Source: Argopecten irradians
Lineage: Eukaryota > Mollusca > Bivalvia > Pectinida > Pectinidae
Direction of reading: 5' to 3'
Length of the DNA: 64,000 nucleotides
Assembly: GCF_041381155.1 (NCBI RefSeq)
Contig: NC_091144.1
Coordinates: 5,551,501 to 5,615,500 of the forward strand
Below the pieces are notes generated by a model. That model was not told the origin of the DNA and made no database searches. It worked only from the letters and a program-made list of their open reading frames with translations. Position 1 is the first letter of the stretch. Every line of letters begins with the position of its first letter. Positions 37,303 through 47,049 of this stretch are shown piece after piece. The position numbers were made by a program, and so were the translations under genes.

Positions 37303-37913
37303 TCAACCTTCATTTGTCCTTTCTAATTCTTTTAATAAACTATTGCCAACAGAATCAGGAATAAAGGGAAAGCTGCCTGTTGATTTTCTGTATTTGTGAA
37401 GAACACTTGCAACATTTCCTAATTTAAGCTGATTTTGATACACAGATAATTTTGATCCCACTTTAGAAAAGAAATGTGCTTTTTCTGCTTTTAAAATGTC
37501 CATTAGGCCACTACACAAATATTTATGATTGACCACGATCCAGGCCACTATAACAGCAACTACATTCACGGCCAGTGTATCTTTCACGGCAGTTCCGATA
37601 TTTATACCACTACTTTCCAGTAGAACATCATGCTCGGATTCATAAAAATAAATCACCATCTCTGTACTCGAAATTCCAATACATGGGATCAGATAATGAC
37701 TGCTCTCGGGATGTCTGTGTTGCTGAAAGAATGAAAATAATATAGTTGTAGCAATAATTTGAGGATTTTTCTGTAAACATTTCTCTCCCTTTTTCATCTC
37801 TTCAGGAGACTTTTCACCAGGAGAGTCAGATTCTCCATCTTCTTTTGTTGTCTGAATAGCAAGTTCATCCTTGATGATTATGTCCATGTTCCCATGCCAA
37901 ACTTCCCCATTTC
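37303..37913 (-). CDS. Uncharacterised bivalve family protein, exon 3 (C-terminal)
   Basis: Terminal exon of a three-exon minus-strand gene. The acceptor ..tttttcag precedes 37913; the first two bases complete a Gly codon begun in exon 2, then 203 codons including the stop. The spliced junction reads GDTSIG|NGEVWHGNMDIII. An acidic, low-complexity linker follows (DGESDSPGEKSPEEMKKGEK), then hydrophobic helices (QIIATTILFSFFQQ) and a C-terminal helical region with SKLSVYQNQLKLGNV. The G.VWHG..DI block followed by a Q-led helix is reminiscent of PD-(D/E)XK nuclease folds, but an E-x-K is not convincingly placed, so this is only a suggestion. I recall similar sequences as an uncharacterised multigene family in bivalves. 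A poly(A) signal candidate lies at 37082-37087. Confidence 0.75.
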
Positions 37914-38399
37914 CTGAAAAAAATGAGGGAAATCAGAGTCTTAACGTGAAGTCTTCTGAAAATAAGCTCAATATCAATATTTCAAGCCTAGTAATGACAT
38001 ATTTCACAAGTCAAATTCAAGATAGCTGCCATAAGGTTTAATTGGTTGATTCCAAATCAGGCTTAAAATCAGCAGGGCATAACTTTGGACTAAGGAAAAT
38101 TTAATTCCAAGGCAAATTTCAAGAAGTCAAGTTGGACACTAGCCAATTAAGTCCATTAGTCCCCTGGCAGCCATTTTGAATCCAACAAGAGGCCCAGAGG
38201 GCATGTATTCCACCTCACCTAGTTTGTAATGCCAAGTAATGTTCTGAATACAGTTTAATTGTTTCTTTTCTAAAGGATTATTTTGGTAGCCCAAAAAAGC
38301 TGAATTTCCTCTTGTGGAGCTGAATTTTTTAGTGCATATGCATATTTTTAGTGTGCATTAGGAAATTTAGTGCGACATGAGAAAATTCAGCTTTAGATG

Positions 38400-38725
38400 T
38401 AGATCTGATCTAGTCGTTAAAGATTTTAGACTATCTGACCCAAGTGGCCTTGAACAAAGATCAACATCGTCCATCTGAACAAACTTGGTAGTCCCTTAAC
38501 CCAAACATGGTACAGGTCCAATATCAGCTCTCTAAGCGTCATGGTTACTAAGAAGTTATTATTTTTTTAGCCTATCTGACCCCAATCATACCATAAAGAA
38601 AGGTCAAGGTCAATTATTTGAACAAACTTGGTAGTCCTCTACCAAGCATGCTACAAGCCCAATATCAAGTCCCTGGAGCCTCTTACTTATTGAGAATAAA
38701 GTCATTGAAAAGTTTGGGCAGGTGA
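38400..38725. repeat. Bivalve-type dispersed repeat, two tandem copies in intron
   Basis: Two copies of about 150 bp (near 38405-38560 and 38570-38720) share 'ctatctgaccc', 'gaacaaacttggtagtcc' and '..catg.tacaagcccaatatca'. A third, more diverged copy is at 39270-39390. All lie within introns of the uncharacterised gene. The word set matches a repeat I recall as common in bivalves. Confidence 0.7.
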
Positions 38726-38992
38726 TCATGGGCTTATGATGGAGCTTGTGTATATTATATAAGAGCAAATTCGTGGAATTTATATCCCCTGCTTTCATTA
38801 ATCAAAGAGCCATAACTCCGCCAAATAAGGTCCTATATTTAAGCATGTTCAGAAAAACGAGCTGAAATTAAAATAATGGATGTTTATAGCCAGAGTAACT
38901 GTTATATCCATGAATGGCTTTTACAGTTTCTGAACAATAAATCCTAATATCTTTTTGTTGTATAACTTTTGTTTTAATGCAAATATTCTTAC

Positions 38993-39193
38993 CAATACTT
39001 GTATCCCCAAAATCCCCAGTCAATTTGCATGTAGGTAATGAACAGGGACAGTTTTCTCCTTTCCACTTGCATTGCCTGTTCATGAGATAATCAGATGATG
39101 TGGACAGCTTCCCAAACAGATGGTTTGCAAGAAGAATTGTTGTCTCTGTTCCATCCTTCAGTCTATCTAAATTTTGCAGAGGGTCACATTCAC
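38993..39193 (-). CDS. Uncharacterised bivalve family protein, exon 2
   Basis: 201-nt exon with acceptor ..acatttttag before 39193 and donor ATTG|GTAAGAAT after 38993. Both flanking introns are phase 1, so the reading frame passes cleanly from exon 1 to exon 3. It encodes ECDPLQNLDRLKDGTETTIL, a short helix, then a Cys cluster (CKWKGENCPCSLPTC, spacing C-x6-C-x-C-x4-C) that could bind a metal, then KLTGDFGDTSI. Confidence 0.8.
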
Positions 39194-39269
39194 CTAAAAA
39201 TGTTAATAAAGTCAACATGCAGTTAAGATCAAAGAATACAGTGTAAATGAAACTTCAAGGATAATTAAA

Positions 39270-39413
39270 GACTCCTTTGACCTTAAATGAAGGTCAAGGT
39301 CATTAATTTGGATATACTTGGTATATATTGCCCTCCATCTCAGCATGCTACAGGTTTACATGCTACAGGTTGAAATGATTACCCTGGGCCTTTCGGTTAT
39401 TGTTATACGTGTA
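39270..39413. repeat. Bivalve-type dispersed repeat, third copy
   Basis: Contains 'gaaggtcaaggtcattaatt', 'tacttggtata' and 'cagcatgctacaggt' with a short duplication of 'acatgctacaggtt'. The poly-C/G element copy 2 is inserted directly at its right side (39414). Confidence 0.6.
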
Positions 39414-39994
39414 CAGGGGCGTAGGAAGCGGGGGGGCAGGGGGGCAAATGCCCCCCCCCCCCCCCCCCCCGTTCCCCAGGACAGGGGGCAAACATGTCTT
39501 TTTGCCCCCCCATTTTCGCCGACTGAAATGTTCTAAAAATGCATATTTGAAAGAAAAAAGGGTCCTCCTGCACAATTTTCGTACTTCATTCTAACAAAAT
39601 TTCCGCTGCGCGGCGCATTTCCTAAAACGTTCAAGCACATAATGTTCAAATCTTTAATAGTAGTAATTCAATACACATGAACTACACTAAAAGTGTCCAT
39701 TTAGGGATTCTACGTTCTGCATTTGTATTTCAAAAAATGTCTCTTAAAAGATTACTTTGTTTATATGTCTTAGCAAGACAATTAATTCATTATTATTTTG
39801 AGTTACAAGACAATGTGCCGATGGTGTGAACCCGGTATGTTCAGATCGAGCAGGGCTGCACAATGATATGACGACACAGTTATCACAATTATCACAACTA
39901 AATGCAGGTTACTTTAAATCGAAAAATTACCATGGTAAGAACGCTTTCAAATCATCAAAATACATTGTAAAACTCATCTCAGCCATTCTAATCA
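39414..39994 (-). mobile_element. Poly-C/G element, copy 2 (reverse orientation, truncated)
   Basis: Starts with the terminal repeat CAGGGGCGTAGGAAG at 39414. A C-run, 'aaacatgtctttttgccccc', and 'cgctgcgcggcgcatttcc' follow, all as the reverse complement of the right half of copy 1. Homology fades near 39994 after 'actcatctcagccattcta', so the half with the 110-bp units is missing. It lies in intron 1 of the uncharacterised gene. Confidence 0.75.
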
Positions 39995-40068
39995 GATGAC
40001 CCAAAATATAACCATTAACAAATACATTGCCTTAGGGTTAATAGTCTAACATTTACATCGTATCATAC

Positions 40069-40522
40069 CTAACCTATCATATTTTTTTGCATTTTCACCT
40101 TTTTCAGTCGAATTGTGTATGAAGTGTAAAAGTTTTGCCAAGATGAATCTTTCTTGTTTGTTTTCGGGTATTTTCCTTTCCTTCCTGGCGGTATAATCTA
40201 TCAGAAGTCGAATTCCTGTTTCAAACAAGGAGGCAAACAAATATCGTTTCTCTTTTCGAGCGACACTACAAAATGCCTCAGAAAACGAATACGGCTCATC
40301 AGCATTACAGTTTCCAATCGACAAAGTGGTTACTGTCATCCCTTCATACATAATAAAGTTCAACGCAGCAAATAGAAACCCCTTTCTAAGACTTTCAGGA
40401 AAATCTGAAAATATGGTACAATGACTTTTGGAACAATGCTGGCCTGTGCATGTAATGCAACTTTTCTTTTCCGGTGATTGTTCATCTTCACAACTGTTTC
40501 CCCTATCACACAACGCAGCCAT
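40069..40522 (-). CDS. Uncharacterised bivalve family protein, exon 1
   Basis: The start codon is at 40522 (MAALCDRGNS). The exon has an N-terminal Cys-rich stretch, CITCTGQHCSKSHC, then helical sequence (KGFLFAALNFIMYEG, KRYLFASLFETGIRLLIDY). No signal peptide is visible. Two phase-1 donors are possible: GTATGA after 40069 (AG|GTATG) or GTGAAA after 40099 (AAG|GTGA). Both keep frame; the longer choice gives a 421-residue protein. A TA-flanked element holding a 3.65 kb LINE begins only about 155 bp upstream of this ATG and may displace or supply promoter sequence. Confidence 0.75.
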
Positions 40523-40816
40523 GTTTTGTAAAAGTCAGTCGGAACCCCTCGTACTTTTGGCTAGGCTTGTGGCTTAGGTAGCAGTGTACAGTAGATTTGT
40601 AAAATTCAGTAAAATAAAGCGCATGCTAAACCCAGCTATCTAACCATACAAATATACTGTATGTGTAGGTCGAACTAGAGTACATGGGTAATATTTCGGT
40701 CAGTGTCATATTTCGGTCACATTTTGATTATTAACCAATAAAATGATTCTAGTCACACCCTGCTTCAGTGTTTTTGTTTCAAAATACGAGAAGTCTTACT
40801 ACCATTATTCCTACTC

Positions 40817-43378
40817 ATGACCTTTACGACAATATACCATCAAGAAGATATTTTCTCAACATGTTCCTCCAATCCCACCTGGAACATTTTTGTCCAACAT
40901 GTTAAACTGTTCCCCTCGATCACTAGTAATCATGCCTTGTGTCATTATCATCTAACACCTGTTGACACAGACTGTCAGATTCGTCCATCTAACATTCATA
41001 TGACACATAATTTCATCCAATATACTCTTGCCAGCATTCTACTTAAAAAACCTAAATACCTAGTTACCAAACTTAAACCGGGGAGAACCCTTGCGTTTTA
41101 CCTCATCTTATTAATCCTAATAAATTCAAATGACATTGAAGTAAACCCTGGCCCATGTATTGATAGCACAAAATTTATGTGTGGTTCCTGTGAATCAACT
41201 GTTACTTGGGACCACAGAGCTATTGTCTGCGACTCTTGTGACCAATGGTTCCACATAAACTGCCAAAACATCCACTCTGAATCATATGAAAATCTTAACG
41301 ATAGTATGGTGAGCTGGTATTGTTTACAATGTAATAAACCAAACTATAGTTCAATCACATTTGACTTACACAGAATCAGCACCTCAAATAGGTTTGAAGA
41401 TCTCCAGTCCATCACTAATGAAAATATAGATCCTCCTATACCTATCCATTCCTCAACTCCAAACAGAAAGAGGAAAACATCGAAACCACAAACCCCCCTT
41501 AGAATTCTGAATATAAACTTCCAATCAATTAAAAACAAAAAACCCCTTTTTGACAATATACTAGAAAGTACAAAGCCAGATATTATCATCGGCACAGAAA
41601 CATGGTTGAAACCAAACATCAAAGACTCTGAATATTTTCCACCTCAATTCAATGTATACCGAAATGACAGAGAACACTCTGATGGGGGTGGTGTTCTGAT
41701 CGCAATAAATAAGGACTATTTAAGCACAGGGGTTGAAGTTCTTGAACCAGATCAAAAGTGTGAACTGGTATGGGCTAAAATAGAAATGGCTGGTAAAAAA
41801 TCATTATATATCTGCTCATACTACAATCCTAAAACATCTAACGAAATGGGTGCTCAAGCCTTTGAAAAATCGATTCGGCGTGCATCACAAATTAAGAATG
41901 CATCACTCATTATTGGTGGGGACTTTAATCTTCCTGGGATAGACTGGAGAACCAACCAAACCAAACCCAATACGACCCATCAGACCATACATTCCAAATT
42001 TCTTGATCTCCTAGATGATACAGGTCTCACTCAATTAGTCAAAGAACCCACTCGCCAAAACAACATATTAGATCTCTTAATTACAAATTTTCCAAACCAA
42101 ATTCAACGCACAGATATTCTTCCAGGACTTTCAGACCACAATATCGTATTTGCCGAGTACCTATGCACACCAAGCAAAATCCCGCAGAAACCCCGTAAGA
42201 TAACACTTTATAAACGAGCTAAGTGGGACAACATACGGAGCGATCTAAAACAGATGTACGAAAACATCAAAGGGGACAATAACATCACAACTGAACAAAT
42301 TTGGCAAATGTTTAAGGGTACTGTTCATGAAAGCATTAAAAGTAATGTACCACACAAAACAGCAAAAACAAAAGACAGTTACCCATGGATCACCCCTGAA
42401 ATTAAACACTTAATACACAAACGGGATCGTATGTACAAAAAAATGAAAAAATCAGGCCATGAAGACCTTAAAACTAAATTTAAAAGTCTAAAACACCAGA
42501 TTCAAAAACTCACTCGACAAACATACTGGAAATATATTGAAGGTATCATTACCCCTCAAAAGGAAAGTGATCGACCTATGAAAAAGTTTTGGACCTACAT
42601 AAAGCATAGGAAGGCAGATCACAACGGTGTAGCACCACTCAATAAAGATGGCAAACTAATTACCGACTCCTTCAATAAAGCTGTAGTCTTAAATGACCAG
42701 TTCAAATCTGTTTTCTCTAAAGCTACCAACCTAAACAGAGAACAATTCCAACAACAATACAACATGCCACAGACTGACCATCCTACACTTGAGAGTATAA
42801 ATATCTCTAAAGAGGGAGTCCAAAAACTCTTAAATAATCTGAATCCATCTAAAGCTGCAGGTCCAGATAACATCAAACCATTATTCTTAAAAGAAATGTC
42901 ATCAGAAATTGCTCCCATTCTAACCCTGTTATTTAAGCAATCACTAGCTTCAGGTGATGTACCATCAGACTGGAAAGTAGCCCATGTGTCACCTATCTAT
43001 AAAAAAGGTAATAAATATAGTCCTGAAAATTATAGGCCAATATCGCTCACTTGTATCTGCAGCAAACTCCTAGAGCATATTGTAGTAAGTAACATCATGT
43101 CTCATGCCGACCGAAATAACATCCTCTATCCTCTCCAACATGGCTTCAGACAATCCCGGTCATGTGAAACTCAACTATTAGAATTTTTAGATGATGTCTC
43201 CAGAAATATTGAAAATAACAAACAGACAGATGTGCTCATTCTTGACTTCTCAAAAGCTTTCGATAAGGTCAGTCACACTCTTCTTATCCATAAACTATAT
43301 AGCTATGGCATCAGGGGGGACGTTAACAGATGGATCAAAAAACTTTCTCGAGAACAGAACACAATCTGTAATCCTTGA
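40817..43378 (+). pseudogene. LINE ORF, first segment: 2A-like, PHD finger, endonuclease, RT N-terminal half
   Basis: 853-codon frame. A hydrophobic segment at residues 91-102 leads into DIEVNPGP at 106-113, an exact match to the 2A consensus D-[VI]-E-x-N-P-G-P that causes ribosome skipping. A C4HC3 PHD finger follows with ligands C122, C125, C138, C141, H146, C149, C169 and C172. An APE-type endonuclease spans about 227-450, with TETW (259-262), GGDFN (367-371) and SDH (439-441). The reverse transcriptase begins near 700, with YRPISL (739-744), HGFRQSRS and motif A LDFSKAFDKV (809-818). The frame ends early because of an indel at an A-run near 43340; the next segment continues in another frame. 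Confidence 0.9.
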
Positions 43379-44038
43379 CGGCGAACTTTCCCCCCACCAC
43401 TCTTTGTAGAATCGGGGGTCCCCCAGGGCTCTGTTCTCGGCCCAAGTTTGTTTTTATATTACATCAATGATATGCCACTTAACCTCTCATCTTCAGTTAG
43501 ATTGTTCGCCGATGACACTATCTCATACATAACCATTACATCGAAAAAAGATTCAGAAACACTCCAAAATGATCTAGATAAACTAGCTGACTGGGAAAAA
43601 AGGTGGAAAATGGAATTCCACCCCCAGAAATGTAATGTTCTTTCGATTACCAAGACTAAACATTCAATCAAACATAATTATTATCTTCATGGTCACTGTT
43701 TGGAACACACTGATAAGGCAAAATATCTGGGCGTAACAATCCAACACGACTTCAAATGGGACTCCCATATCAGCAACATCACCTGCACAGCCAATAAGAC
43801 CCTTGGCTTTATTAGACGAAATCTCAAAATTAATTCAAAAAAGATTAAAGAACAAGCATACAAATCCTTAGTACGTCCCACACTTGAATATGCCTGTACA
43901 GTGTGGGACCCATACCAGAAGGGAGACATTAATAAGCTAGAAATGGTCCAACGCAGAGCTGCTCGATATGTCACTAACAGATTCCATAACACCTCAAGCG
44001 TTAGTGACATGCTTGAACACCTAGAGTGGCCTAAGTAG
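43340..44038 (+). pseudogene. LINE ORF, second segment: RT catalytic box and thumb
   Basis: Sequence matching the RT continues in one frame to about 43390 (..FLENRTQSVILDGE), then after a C6 run shifts again to a frame containing ESGVPQGSVLGP and FLYYINDMP. The open part at 43448-44038 carries the catalytic LFADDT box, then WEKRWKMEFHPQKCNVL, AKYLGVTI and CTVWDPYQKGDINKLE. It ends at TAG 44036-44038, where a third indel near 44030 breaks the frame. Both early shifts sit in homopolymers and could be assembly errors. Confidence 0.85.
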
Positions 44039-44312
44039 CTTATCGGCTAGAAGGAAAAACGCACGGCTTACTATGCTTTTCAAAATCACTCACGGCATAG
44101 TAGCTATTAATAAAGACCAATACTTGACCTCACAGTTACGCCCTACCAGACACTCCCATACACTTGCATACCAAATACATTACTGTAGAACTGATTCTCG
44201 CAAACACTCCTTCTTTCCCCGCACTATCCAAGACTGGAACTCTCTTCCGCAAGATCTTGTAATCTCAAAGTCACTTGAATCCTTCAAAACTAGTCTTTCA
44301 TCTCTAAATTAA
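44039..44312 (+). pseudogene. LINE ORF, third segment: C-terminal tail
   Basis: In the next frame the C-terminal part continues (LSARRKNARLTMLFKITHG, then SFFPRTIQDWNSLPQDL) to a stop at 44310-44312. The 'R.SFFPRTI..WN.LP' pattern is the usual ending of CR1 and jockey-type proteins. Confidence 0.8.
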
Positions 44313-44924
44313 TTATTTTCTTCTCTTCCCCTGTTCATAGCCACACCTTCAACAATATCGACATGATCTTCAATATGATGAAGTAGGTCGATTATTTGGT
44401 AGATGTAGATGTAGATGTAGAGTTCAGTCAGGATCTAATAAACGTTTACCGAATACGATTGGCGATCTGTTGGACCTGTGATAGAGTTATCTCCCCTCAT
44501 ATACACATTGCTAGCTATTAGTTTGGTTCCCGGTAGATGGCCTTTCCGAAAGCCGCAGCGATTTTGGCCATAACATCACCGGAATAACCCATGTGACTGT
44601 TGCGATGCGAAAGTGACCAAAATATTACCCATGTACTCTATAATTAAATTCTACACAACATTTGCAGTTGTTATGCAGTGGTCATATTTGGATGAGATTT
44701 TTTTGCAGTTTTCAAGCATGTAAATCTCATGGTAACCATATATATAAATAAAAACGCATAAAAACAGAATTTTAACCCCGTCAGTATATATAGAATGTAA
44801 TGTATATTCTAGATTTTTTTCTTGAGCACATTGTAAAACCATGCATCGTTTTTAGTGTGATAGCGGAAATGAGCCTATATCTGATATATAGTGGTACACT
44901 AAAGATTTGAGCAATTTCATCTCG

Positions 44925-46010
44925 TGTCGCGGGTATTGACCAAGGCTCAGTCCTCGGTCCCTTACTATTCATCTTGTAGTCTATATTAATGATATAACCG
45001 ATAATCTTGATTGTATTTCAAAAGTATTTGCTGATGATACTTCAAAACTATGTTTAGATGAATCTCCTTTAGTCATCGAAAATAAAATTAATAACGATCT
45101 TTCTTCTATCCAAACTTGGGCGAATAAATGGTTAGTTAAATTTAATCCAGCCAAAACAGAAGCTCTGCTGATTTCTCATATAGAATTAGACCATGTTATT
45201 GACATCAACTTTAATAACGTAAGTGTAGACTTTGTTGACCAACATAAACACCTAGGTGTATTTATTGATTCAAAATGTAAATGGAGCTACCACATAAATC
45301 ATATACAATGTATCTGAACAAGCTTCAAAACTAGTTGGTATCTTAAGAAAATTAAGTATATTTTAAATCGTAATACACTGAACAAGATCTATAGAACATA
45401 TATAAACTACCAACTGTCGAGTATTGCTGTGAATTATGGGATGGGTGAAGTGTTGCAGATGCTGACAAATTAGAGAAAATTCAACTAGAAGCTGCTAGGA
45501 TAGTGACAGGACTACCTTCATATACTAGAAGGCAATCTCTTTATTCTGAAACGGGCTGGGAAACCTTATCTGACCGTAGATCTAGACGTAAAATTAACTT
45601 ATTTTTCAAAGTACATAATGGACTAACATCCTCTCTACTCCCTCCTTTGAATTCTGAAAACACTACATTCACACTAAGAGACTTCGAAAAATACACTTTA
45701 CCCAATAACCGTCTGGAAACAACTTATATGTCAATCTTTTCATCAGCTATGCGGCTCTAGAACAAATAAGAAAATAATATTAGACAGATAAACAGATTAA
45801 GCACTTTTAGAGAGATACTCTCCGTAAAAAAACATAATTCATGTCCATTCTATCCATTTCTCCTTGGTGACCGGAAAACTAATATCTTGCACTGCAGACT
45901 AAGAAATAAATCCAGTATCCTAAAATGGGACCTGTTAATCTTTCTGACGACCAAAGCTGTGCACGTGCTTCTCAATGTGAAAATGCATATCACTATTTTT
46001 TAATGGTATA
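44925..46010 (+). pseudogene. Decayed LINE reverse-transcriptase fragment
   Basis: Frames through this region give DQGSVLGPLLFI, then a stop, VYINDITDNL, VFADDTSKLC (about 45025-45050, RT catalytic box), LSSIQTWANKWLVKFNPAKT and HKHLGVFIDSKCKWSYH, all in RT order. Later parts carry several stops and shifts. An open piece at 45503-45760 gives TGLPSYTRR and FFKVHNGLTSSLLPPL, near the normal C-terminus. The endonuclease and N-terminal RT are absent. It is a different, older family member than the LINE at 40770, lying directly downstream of its host element. Confidence 0.8.
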
Positions 46011-46089
46011 GCTTATATGCACGGCAACGTATAGAACTTTTTTACAGAAATTTAAACGATTTTGTTCGGTGATTCTAACTTAAAATCTC

Positions 46090-46123
<34 letters not shown>

Positions 46124-46557
46124 GGAGTATGTAAGAAAAATGGAAATGTACATTGTATGTTTAAAACTACTGCGTTTATTCTATGTTAATATTGATTTCG
46201 AGTATGCATGAGATTTCGTTTCTGTATAACGTTTAAAGTCTGCCATCTTCAAATGTTGATAATTTATATTTGTAATATTGTTGGAGAGGACTTGAAGTAA
46301 GTTGAAATAACTTGTGCTCAATCCCTTTGTTTCAATAAAATATGTTTAAACTAAATATTGACCAATCATTAAATATTAAGGTAGAACTGTTTTACACGCA
46401 CATTTGATTTGGATACCCTCTAAACCATTAATTTCGAACCATTTTTTCATTTGTCTAGATGTGAAAACTCTCTATATTGAATACATTTATTTTATGACAT
46501 ATATTTAAAAAAGAAAATACATATATTACAATCTTATAAAAGTTAGACTTGTACTTT
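46011..46557. other. No gene; microsatellite at 46086-46123
   Basis: AT-rich. A compound (CTGT)n(CT)n microsatellite spans 46086-46123. Nothing else was seen. Confidence 0.6.
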
Positions 46558-46645
46558 CCGCTCCACTGTGGAGCAATGGTTAAGGTGTTGGACTTTGGAG
46601 CCAAAGATAAGTGTAAGCTATGTGGGTTCAAGTCCTGCCAGGAAA
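46558..46645 (+). repeat. tRNA-like sequence (tRNA pseudogene or SINE head)
   Basis: Contains an A-box-like tggagcaatggttaagg, an anticodon-like ttggactttggagccaa, an extended variable region, and a B-box gggttcaagtcc. The anticodon stem has a mismatch at the loop and no clean seven-pair acceptor stem can be drawn. I read it as a tRNA-derived SINE head or pseudogene, not a working tRNA. No clear SINE body or tail follows. Confidence 0.45.
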
Positions 46646-46947
46646 ACGTAAGCAATATAAAAAATGTGTTTGTGTATGTTATCAATGTACTTACATAACC
46701 ACATTACCGAATATGGTACCTTGTATATGAAAACATTACGGAATATATAAAATATCACATGGATCCGATTAAAATAGATAAAAATGTATTGAGAGAACTA
46801 TATATTTTTATTTTTCATTTTTTTTTTACTTTTTTATTTAATTATTTTTAATCCAAAAAAGACCAAGCCCCAGTCTTTCTTGATACCCCCTAAAAAGAAC
46901 CCATTTCAGATTTCAGACACTTGACTAAAGCGAGAAAATAAAATTGG

Positions 46948-46962
46948 AGGGGGGGGGGGGGG
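46948..46962. repeat. G homopolymer run
   Basis: About 14 consecutive G residues inside AT-rich sequence. Length may be unreliable in assembly. Confidence 0.8.
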
Positions 46963-47049
46963 TTTAAAAGAAACTCTGTCCTATCGAGGATGCGAAATGG
47001 GTCACCTCAGCATTTGTATTGGAACGGACTTACAAGTCTAATTTTAATT

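Larger units (their letters stand above)
40770..44422 (+). mobile_element. CR1-like LINE, nearly full length, recently inactivated
   Basis: Runs from just after a TTCAGT at 40764-40769 to a (GTAGAT)n tail at about 44399-44422, followed by TTCAGT at 44423-44428; this is a possible 6-bp target duplication. One long frame encodes a 2A-like motif, PHD finger, endonuclease and reverse transcriptase, with three frameshifts in the last third. Apart from those the coding sequence is open, so insertion was recent or the shifts are homopolymer errors. Confidence 0.8.
40678..44638. mobile_element. TA-flanked inverted-repeat element (mariner-type MITE) interrupted by a LINE
   Basis: The left end GAGTACATGGGTAATATTT.. 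(40678-40702) and right end (44614-44638) are inverted repeats, 24 of 25 matching, each bounded outside by TA (40676-40677 and 44639-44640). Without the LINE at 40770-44422 the element would be about 300 bp, a typical MITE size. TA target sites suggest a Tc1/mariner origin. Confidence 0.6.

Noticed and set aside
46558..46645. Functional tRNA gene
   Set aside because: A and B boxes are present, but the anticodon stem is mismatched and no good acceptor stem can be drawn.
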